5,920 nt of DNA from Gemmatimonadota bacterium (lineage in GTDB: Bacteria; Latescibacterota; UBA2968; UBA8231), in contig JAPOZF010000219.1 of NCBI GenBank assembly GCA_026706165.1, forward strand, positions 1-5,920, given 5' to 3'. Under the pieces are notes generated by a model. The model ran no database searches. It had not been told where the DNA came from and worked only from the letters and a program-made list of their open reading frames with translations. This document shows, piece by piece, positions 1 to 5,920 of this stretch (its first letter is position 1; each line of letters opens with the position of its first letter). Position numbers and translations under genes: made by a program.

Positions 1-190
1 CATGCCGGTTTTGCCTCGGCCCTTTCCCGGCGAACAGCAGGCGGATGAAAACCATGCTGACGGCGAGGAGAAACAGCGACAGGATCATCGCCGCTGCGGC
101 CCGGCGCCCGAGGCGAAGGTGTTCAAAGGCGTAGCGGTACACGGTGATGGGAACGGCCTGGGTGGACTGGGCCTGGCCGCCCTCGGACAT
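1..190 (-). pseudogene. C-terminal remnant of a sugar ABC transporter permease (MalF/UgpA type), open at left edge
   Basis: Read on the minus strand from an ATG at 190-188, the frame stays open for 63 codons to the window edge. It begins MSEGGQAQSTQAVPITVYRY and continues AFEHLRLGRRAAAAMIL, then a hydrophobic segment (LSLFLLAVSMVFIRLLF) and a basic tail. This is the classic end of MalF/UgpA-type inner-membrane permeases: the GG(P)-x-x-x-x-T turn after the last periplasmic loop, the Y-x-x-A-F segment, then the final transmembrane helix. Such permeases are about 290 residues, so roughly 230 N-terminal residues should lie to the right. None of the three minus-strand frames there encodes them: this frame meets a TGA 12 codons before the ATG, and there is no Shine-Dalgarno sequence near the ATG. 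I therefore infer a truncated or frameshifted gene. An assembly error is the alternative. The family call is fairly sure, the pseudogene status less so. Confidence 0.5.
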
Positions 191-296
191 GCGGTCCGAA
201 GGAGTAGTCGCCCCGTTCCTTCGTCAAAGCGGAACCGTTTGCCAGCTCCTTGGGCCAGGGCTTGTTTTCCACCTTGATGTCCCGTCCATCTGCCAT
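123..296 (-). other. Short minus-strand frame abutting the permease remnant, possible frameshifted coding fragment
   Basis: A 57-codon frame starts at ATG 296-294 and stops at 125-123. Its first part (296 to about 190) reads like ordinary soluble protein (ADGRDIKVENKPWPKEL, then LTKERGDYSFGPH). Its last third is out of frame with, and a shadow of, the permease remnant. The change in character falls at about 190, where the permease frame takes over at MSEGGQ. Two explanations fit: one coding stretch broken by an indel near 190, or an unrelated remnant left by a deletion. I do not recognise the peptide. It does not look like the expected permease core, which should carry an EAA loop and transmembrane helices. 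No good ribosome binding site precedes it. Confidence 0.2.
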
Positions 297-476
297 CGCC
301 GTCCATCTTCAGAGCCCTTTTCTCCCACGACGGGCAGGGGGCCTTTCCACCCGGGACTGGTCGAACGCAGGAAACAGCAGCCCCCCGGATACCGGCGCCC
401 TGAAGAATTCGGGAGAGCCGCCCCCTACCTCCCCACTCGGGTGGCGGACCTGCTGCAGCTGTCCTCTGAGCCCGCG
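191..476. other. Intergenic region without a confident gene
   Basis: This stretch separates the leftward permease remnant from the rightward membrane protein. Plus-strand frame 1 is open through it and back to ATG 144, but the translation is proline- and arginine-rich and unlike the membrane protein it would extend. I therefore treat it as non-coding or degraded. The minus strand from about 480 to 300 gives only low-complexity frames with stops. No clear -35/-10 promoter, terminator or repeat was seen. Any promoter of the downstream membrane protein should be here. Confidence 0.4.
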
Positions 477-2387
477 GTGAGCACCCGCGCCATCATCCTC
501 GGTTTTCTCTGGGTCGTCGGCATCTGCGTCGGTTCACCGTATTCGCTCTGGCTTGTCGGGTCGACGGAACCGACCTGGTCCCATTTCCCATCCTCCGTCG
601 GCTGTCCGTTCGTGGTACTCGTTCTCGGGAACGCCCTGCTGCGCAGGTTCGGGATCTCCTGGGCGCTCCGCCCTGCCGAGCTGATAACCATGCTGGTGAT
701 GGGCCTTGTGGTTACCGGAATCCCGATCTTCGTGATGGGGACCTTGATGGCGCTGATTTCGGCCCCCTACTACGCCGCCACTCCCGAGAACCAGTGGCGC
801 GTGCTGATCCAGCCCTACCTGCCCCGTTTCGCGGTCCCTCAGCCGGAAGGGGGCGCGATTCGTTGGTTCTGGGAGGGGCTGCCATCCGGCCAGGGACTGC
901 CGTACCATCTCTGGCTAGGCCCGATGTTCTGGTGGTTCACCCTCCTGTTCACCGTCTACTTCGTCTGTTTCTGCATCGTAGTCATTCTCAGACGGCAGTG
1001 GCAGAACGAGGAACGGCTCGTCTACCCGATCACCGAGCTGCCGCGTCTGTTGCTCGAAAACGAACGGGCCGGCAAGGGCACCGTTCTCCGCTCTCCCGTC
1101 TTCTGGACCGGGTTTTCGATCGCCCTCGGTATGGTGCTGTTCAGCACGATCCGCTTCTTCCAGCCCGGCTTCGCCGATCTGGCCGTCTGGGAGGGCAATC
1201 CGTTCTCCCTCGGCCAGGGCTTCCCCGTGCTGGACTTCCGTCTTGTTCCTCCCATCCTGGGGTTCATGTTCTTCGCCAATACCGGCATCTCGTTCAGCAT
1301 CTGGTTCTTCTACCTCGTCGCCGTTCTGCAGGAGGGGATCACCAACCGCATCGGCTACGACGTCACGCAGCCGGATGCGTTCGTCTGGGGAATGCAATCC
1401 CTTTCCTGGCAGGGCTGGGGCGCCTTCTGCGCCATGCTCGCCTGGAGCATGTGGATGGGCAGGAGCCACCTTCGCGCGGTCTTTCGACAGGCATTCAGCT
1501 CCTGGAAACAGCTCGACGACGGTACCGAGATGCTCGGCTACCGCACTGCGGTGTTCGGACTGATCCTGGGGCTGGCGTACTGCGTCAGCTGGCTTTGCGC
1601 CGCCGGACTCGACCTGTACGTCGCGCTCCTGTTCACCGCCGGTGTGCTTATCGCCTACACCGGCATGACGAGGCTGGTCGTGCAAACCGGGATGTACTAC
1701 CTGACCACCCCCGTCAACGGGCAGGCCTTTGCCGCCGCGGTCAGCGGCACCTCAATGGGAGCCGGCAACCTCGTCCCCCTCGGCCTGCAGTACGCATGGC
1801 ACGGTGACGTTCAGTCGATCTTCATGCCGTCCGCCGCCCACGCCTCGCGCCTCGAGCGCATCACCCGGAGCCGGCGGTTGATGTCGGCGGCAATAGCCGC
1901 AGCGGTCGTGGTCGGCTTCGTCTCCGCCTTCTGGTACATCCTGTACGTCTGCTACGAGTACGGAGCGGGAAACCTGCGGTCGTGGTACTTCGGCGCCGGC
2001 GGCGGGATCGGCAGGATGGCCTTCAGCGGCGTCATCCGCCAGATAGACAATCCCGCGGGTACCGACTGGGGCAAGCTGTTCTACTCCGGAGTCGGCGCCC
2101 TCGCCTATTCGGCGGTCGCGCTGTGCCAGTACCGCTTCCACTGGTGGCCCCTCCATCCGGTCGGCGTCGCCCTCGCCCCGATGTGGATGACCCGGCTGGT
2201 CGCGTTCTCCGTCTTCGTCGCCTGGCTGACCAAGACCCTCCTCCTCGCCTACGGAGGCATTCATGCCTACCGGCAGGCGCGGCCGTTTTTCGTCGGACTG
2301 GTCGCCGGGTTCTTCCTCGGGGTCGGTGTGTCGTTTTTCGTGGACGCGACCTGGTTCTTCGGGTACGGGCACGGGGTGCCCTGGTAG
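477..2387 (+). CDS. Polytopic membrane protein, DUF6785/DUF6784 type, function unknown
   Basis: From GTG 477 the product is 636 residues, with about 12-13 hydrophobic segments: roughly 5-27, 41-58, 68-96, 149-171, 209-227, 257-285, 311-328, 356-379, 380-404, 468-492, 534-553, 563-590 and 600-623. It is an inner-membrane protein, presumably a transporter, but the substrate is unknown. Features I associate with the family are the early PYSLWLVGSTEPTW stretch after helix 1, a cytoplasmic WQNEERLVYPITELPRLLL loop (175-193), and the C-terminal block LHPVGVALAPMW...WLTKTLLLAYGG...YRQARPFFVGLVAG (559-611), typical of the DUF6784 part. The frame is open upstream to ATG 144, but that part is not membrane-protein-like. 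GTG 477 starts just before the first helix, with only a weak GAG at 468-470. In-frame GTG 441 is an alternative. Family assignment is from memory of these blocks; the membrane topology is plain in the sequence. Confidence 0.85.
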   Translation: MSTRAIILGFLWVVGICVGSPYSLWLVGSTEPTWSHFPSSVGCPFVVLVLGNALLRRFGISWALRPAELITMLVMGLVVTGIPIFVMGTLMALISAPYYAATPENQWRVLIQPYLPRFAVPQPEGGAIRWFWEGLPSGQGLPYHLWLGPMFWWFTLLFTVYFVCFCIVVILRRQWQNEERLVYPITELPRLLLENERAGKGTVLRSPVFWTGFSIALGMVLFSTIRFFQPGFADLAVWEGNPFSLGQGFPVLDFRLVPPILGFMFFANTGISFSIWFFYLVAVLQEGITNRIGYDVTQPDAFVWGMQSLSWQGWGAFCAMLAWSMWMGRSHLRAVFRQAFSSWKQLDDGTEMLGYRTAVFGLILGLAYCVSWLCAAGLDLYVALLFTAGVLIAYTGMTRLVVQTGMYYLTTPVNGQAFAAAVSGTSMGAGNLVPLGLQYAWHGDVQSIFMPSAAHASRLERITRSRRLMSAAIAAAVVVGFVSAFWYILYVCYEYGAGNLRSWYFGAGGGIGRMAFSGVIRQIDNPAGTDWGKLFYSGVGALAYSAVALCQYRFHWWPLHPVGVALAPMWMTRLVAFSVFVAWLTKTLLLAYGGIHAYRQARPFFVGLVAGFFLGVGVSFFVDATWFFGYGHGVPW

Positions 2388-2523
2388 GCGCGCAGGTCCG
2401 AGAGGGCCGAGGAGAACATTGAACCGGACAGAAGCCCCTTCCGCCCCCGATTCAAGGTTGGGCGCGATGCGCTCCCCACTGTCGGCGCCACGCGGCAACA
2501 GGCGGGACGAAACCGGGGAAACC
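2388..2523. other. Gap between convergent genes
   Basis: These 136 bases lie between the stop of the membrane protein (TAG 2385-2387) and the stop of the minus-strand FG-GAP gene (TGA read at 2526-2524). The gap must hold transcription ends for both genes. The only compact hairpin I see is at 2460-2474. There is no U-rich tract and no sign of a gene. Confidence 0.5.
2460..2474. terminator. Weak hairpin between convergent genes, possible transcription end
   Basis: GGGCGC (2460-2465), loop GAT, then GCGCTC (2469-2474) form a 6-bp stem with one G-T wobble on the plus strand; read from the minus strand the wobble becomes an A-C mismatch. No T run follows on either strand, so it is not a standard intrinsic terminator. 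It is listed because it is the only compact stem in the convergent gap. Confidence 0.18.
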
Positions 2524-4212
<1,689 letters not shown>

Positions 4213-4219
4213 GAAGAAG
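4213..4219 (+). promoter_or_regulatory. Weak Shine-Dalgarno-like sequence of the TPR lipoprotein gene
   Basis: GAAGAAG lies 5 nt before ATG 4225. It is a poor match to AGGAGG but is the only purine-rich stretch at the right distance. It directly abuts the start codon of the minus-strand FG-GAP gene, so the two ribosome binding sites fill the 12-bp space between the genes. Confidence 0.35.
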
Positions 4220-4224
4220 CCCTC
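4220..4224 (-). promoter_or_regulatory. Shine-Dalgarno sequence of the FG-GAP/UnbV gene
   Basis: On the minus strand GAGGG (4224-4220) stands 7 nt before ATG 4212-4210 and fixes that start. It directly touches the ATG (4225) of the divergent TPR gene on the other strand. Confidence 0.65.
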
Positions 4225-5175
4225 ATGAAATCGTTCCTGCAGACATTCAGGTTTGCCGCATGGCCGCTGGCGGCGGTTGCCGTCAGCGCTGGCTGCGATA
4301 CCACGGCTACCGAATCTACGGGTGAACCCGATACTGCCGCACTGCAGGAGATCCTGCTCGAGGCCTCGGAGGCCGCCGAAAAGGGGCAGTACGAACGGGC
4401 AACCAAGAGTTATTCGGCTGCCCTTACCGAAGCGAACAGCTCCGGGGCCGGGACTTTCGCACGGGTGCGGATCCTGCAGGCCCTGGCCCGCCTCAAGGCC
4501 ATACAGGGGCTGATGGAGCCGGCCGACAGCCTGCACCTCGAAGCCCTCGCCCTGCTCGAAGGGGACTCCGGCGATCTCGATTCTTCCGGGGAAGAGCTGC
4601 TGCAGGCCCTGGGTTCCCTGGGGAATCTCGCCCTTGCGCGCGGAGACCTCGACACCGCGGAATGGCGCTTCCGGCAGATACTGCAGCGCCGCGACGAAGG
4701 GGAGGTCACGCTGCAGCGCCACGACATCGCCCTCGCCGTGACCGTGAGCGGCCTCGCCAAGGTCGCGCGGGCGCGGGGAAACCTGGAGCGGGCCGATTCC
4801 CTGTCGAGCCGCGGCATGGGACTCAAGCTCTTCACCCAGGGATTCGCCGCGTACACCCACAACGACCTCCAGCAGGCCGAGTCGATGTATCGCCGGGCCC
4901 TGTCGGTCCAGGAGAAATCGCTGGGGCCGTTTCACCCCGACCTGGCGGCGACGAGCTCGGCTCTCGGCCGGCTGCTCGCTTTCCAGAGCCGGCACGCCAG
5001 CGCGGTCCCTCTTCTTGAACGCGCCGCGCGCATTTACGGTTCTGTTCCCGGTGCGGATTACGAACTGGGCACCACTCTCGAAGCTTTGTCGGAGAGCCTG
5101 GCCGCCGCGTCCCGGAACGCCGAGGCGGACAGTGTGGCCAGGCTTGGCGAGGCGGCCATGGCCGGGTACGAGTGA
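4225..5175 (+). CDS. TPR-repeat lipoprotein
   Basis: The product is 316 residues. It opens with a short n-region and hydrophobic stretch (MKSFLQTFRFAAWPLAAVAV) followed by SAGC. Cys24 is therefore a likely lipid-attachment site, though Ser at -3 is less usual than Leu or Val. A polar linker (25-36) leads into about six to seven helical-hairpin units with TPR character, near 44-77, 84-112, 125-157, 167-197, 202-232, 237-271 and 279-312. Clear signatures are AEKGQYERATKSYSAAL, ARGDLDTAEWRFRQIL, ARGNLERADSL and LQQAESMYRRALSVQEKSLG followed by HPDLA, the last resembling kinesin-light-chain-type TPRs. TPR scaffolds bind proteins, so I infer a membrane-anchored partner-binding role, perhaps with the divergent FG-GAP/UnbV protein. 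No enzyme domain is visible. ATG 4225 is the only start that preserves the signal sequence; the next Met is residue 97. Confidence 0.9.
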   Translation: MKSFLQTFRFAAWPLAAVAVSAGCDTTATESTGEPDTAALQEILLEASEAAEKGQYERATKSYSAALTEANSSGAGTFARVRILQALARLKAIQGLMEPADSLHLEALALLEGDSGDLDSSGEELLQALGSLGNLALARGDLDTAEWRFRQILQRRDEGEVTLQRHDIALAVTVSGLAKVARARGNLERADSLSSRGMGLKLFTQGFAAYTHNDLQQAESMYRRALSVQEKSLGPFHPDLAATSSALGRLLAFQSRHASAVPLLERAARIYGSVPGADYELGTTLEALSESLAAASRNAEADSVARLGEAAMAGYE

Positions 5176-5235
5176 AAACAGGCTGTTGGATCCGCATCCG
5201 GGGTTTTGCGTCCGGCGTACGGGGCCGGGTACCTT

Positions 5236-5252
5236 GGAATCCCGGGAATCCC
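5236..5252. repeat. Tandem 8-bp direct repeat GGAATCCC
   Basis: Two perfect copies of GGAATCCC are separated by one G (9-bp period), centred about 115 bp before the transketolase start. It could be a binding site for a regulator or chance; nothing else supports either. Confidence 0.4.
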
Positions 5253-5346
5253 GCGAAACGCCTGAGGGAAGCCGGTCATCCAGCCGCCCGGAAGCGGCCG
5301 CATAAGATGAAATAGGAGTACCCCTTTTGCCGGGGCTTCTTTCAAC

Positions 5347-5351
5347 GAGGA
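5347..5351 (+). promoter_or_regulatory. Shine-Dalgarno sequence of transketolase
   Basis: GAGGA stands 8 nt before ATG 5360, a normal spacing. A second GAGG at 5355-5358 is only 1 nt from the ATG and is too close to act. This supports ATG 5360 as the start. Confidence 0.65.
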
Positions 5352-5359
5352 ATCGAGGC

Positions 5360-5920
5360 ATGGGTACCAATGGTCAAATAAGTGACGAAAGAATCGTCGA
5401 GCTGCGCAGAACGGCGATCGCTATGCGCCGCCTGGTGGTCGAGTCGGTGCACCATGCCGGCGCCGGCCACCTCGGCGGACCGATGTCGGCCGCCGAGATC
5501 CTGACCTCCCTGTATTTCGAGGTGCTCGACGTGCGCACCGATGCCCCGCGGCATCCGGACCGCGACCGCTTCATCATGTCGAAGGGACACTCCTCGATCG
5601 GCCTCTACGCCGTGCTCGCCCTGCGGGGGTTCTTCCCGGTGGATGAATTGAAGACCTTCGACGACGTCGACTCCCGGCTGCAGGGACACCCCGACATGTC
5701 GGTCCTCGATTCGCTGGACATGTCGACCGGATCGCTCGGCCAGGGGCTGTCTCCCGGTGTCGGCATGGCCCTCGCCGCGAAGTTGCAGGGGAAGCAGTAC
5801 CACACCTGGGTCCTGATCGGCGACGGCGATTCCCAGGAAGGCCAGATCTGGGAGGCCGCCTTCGTCGCCGAGCGCTACGGGCTCGACAACCTCACCGCCA
5901 TCCTCGACTGGAACGGACTT
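5360..5920 (+). CDS. Transketolase, N-terminal (thiamine diphosphate pyrimidine/diphosphate-binding) part, cut by right edge
   Basis: The 187 residues seen are the first part of a transketolase, the cytoplasmic enzyme that moves two-carbon ketol units between sugar phosphates in the pentose phosphate or Calvin pathways. Visible blocks in order: HHAGAGHLGGPMSAAEIL (31-48), FIMSKGHSSIGLYAVL (71-86), LQGHPDM (107-113), STGSLGQGLSPGVGMALAAK (122-141), and the thiamine-diphosphate motif GDGDSQEGQIWEA (154-166) ending in DWN (183-185). Asp155 and Asn185 are the expected Mg2+ ligands; His37, His77 and His110 match the active-site histidines His30, His69 and His103 of yeast transketolase. The usual GHPGG reads GHLGG here. 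The wording of the GDG-x-x-QEGQ-x-WEA block and the short start resemble split transketolases, whose N-terminal subunit is about 280 residues, but the end is outside the window, so a full-length enzyme is equally possible. It lies 184 bp after the TPR gene, same strand, probably with its own promoter. Confidence 0.95.
   Translation, partial: MGTNGQISDERIVELRRTAIAMRRLVVESVHHAGAGHLGGPMSAAEILTSLYFEVLDVRTDAPRHPDRDRFIMSKGHSSIGLYAVLALRGFFPVDELKTFDDVDSRLQGHPDMSVLDSLDMSTGSLGQGLSPGVGMALAAKLQGKQYHTWVLIGDGDSQEGQIWEAAFVAERYGLDNLTAILDWNGL

Larger units (their letters stand above)
5176..5359 (+). other. Leader region before transketolase, with small repeats
   Basis: These 184 bases hold no gene of normal size. 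They contain a tandem GGAATCCC repeat (5236-5243 and 5245-5252), a 5-bp GC stem GCCGC/GCGGC (5283-5287 and 5294-5298), a minimal ATG-AAA-TAG frame (5307-5315) overlapping a GGAG at 5315-5318, and a CCCC/GGGG pair (5321-5324 and 5332-5335) around a T-rich loop. The promoter for transketolase is presumably here. TAAGAT at 5303-5308 resembles a -10 box, but no good -35 box lies upstream. Confidence 0.35.

Noticed and set aside
144..476. A 111-residue N-terminal extension of the membrane protein from ATG 144
   Set aside because: The translation is proline/arginine-rich, overlaps the permease remnant on the other strand, and has no membrane or signal features.
794..1807. Long arginine/proline-rich frames overlapping the membrane protein on both strands
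   Set aside because: They are typical shadows of a GC-rich coding gene; only the frame ending at 2387 gives coherent transmembrane helices.
2428..2455. Inverted TTGAA/TTCAA pair in the convergent gap
   Set aside because: The arms are 5 bp with a loop of nearly 20 bases and no T run, so chance is the best explanation.
5188..5207. Possible terminator after the TPR gene (GGAT/ATCC stem followed by GGGGTTTT)
   Set aside because: The stem is only 4 bp, and the T run is short and separated by four Gs, so it is too weak to call.
4213..5370. A 386-residue N-terminal extension of the FG-GAP/UnbV protein (frame open back to 5370)
   Set aside because: It lies opposite the TPR lipoprotein gene, has no domain, and would bury the signal peptide that starts at 4212 behind a good GAGGG.

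Overview
The window is GC-rich bacterial DNA with tight gene packing. It most likely comes from an uncultured environmental lineage. A DUF6785/DUF6784-type membrane protein next to a CRTAC1-like FG-GAP/UnbV protein suggests groups such as Planctomycetota, Latescibacterota, Poribacteria or similar; this placement is an inference from gene content, and no marker gene is present to fix it. No RNA gene, CRISPR array or recognisable insertion sequence was seen.

Layout from left to right. (1) Positions 1-190, minus strand: the C-terminal end of a MalF/UgpA-type sugar ABC permease, continuing past the left edge but lacking its N-terminal part. (2) Positions 191-476: no confident gene; a short minus-strand frame (296-123) abuts the permease remnant in a different frame. 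(3) Positions 477-2387, plus: a roughly 636-residue polytopic membrane protein of the DUF6785/DUF6784 type. (4) Positions 2388-2523: a short gap between convergent genes. (5) Positions 2524-4212, minus: a 562-residue exported protein with seven calcium-loop FG-GAP/VCBS motifs and a C-terminal ASPIC/UnbV domain. (6) Positions 4225-5175, plus: a 316-residue TPR lipoprotein, divergent from gene 5 with only 12 bp between the two start codons. (7) Positions 5176-5359: a leader region with small repeats. (8) Positions 5360-5920, plus: the N-terminal part of a transketolase, cut by the right edge.

How they may work together: the FG-GAP/UnbV protein and the TPR lipoprotein are both exported and share one 12-bp junction, so they are the best candidates for a functional pair at the cell surface or in the periplasm. 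The permease remnant, the DUF6785 membrane protein and transketolase may hint at carbohydrate uptake and use, but nothing ties them into one pathway. I see no clear new defence or mobile system; the most unusual features are the interlocked divergent start region and the broken permease locus.
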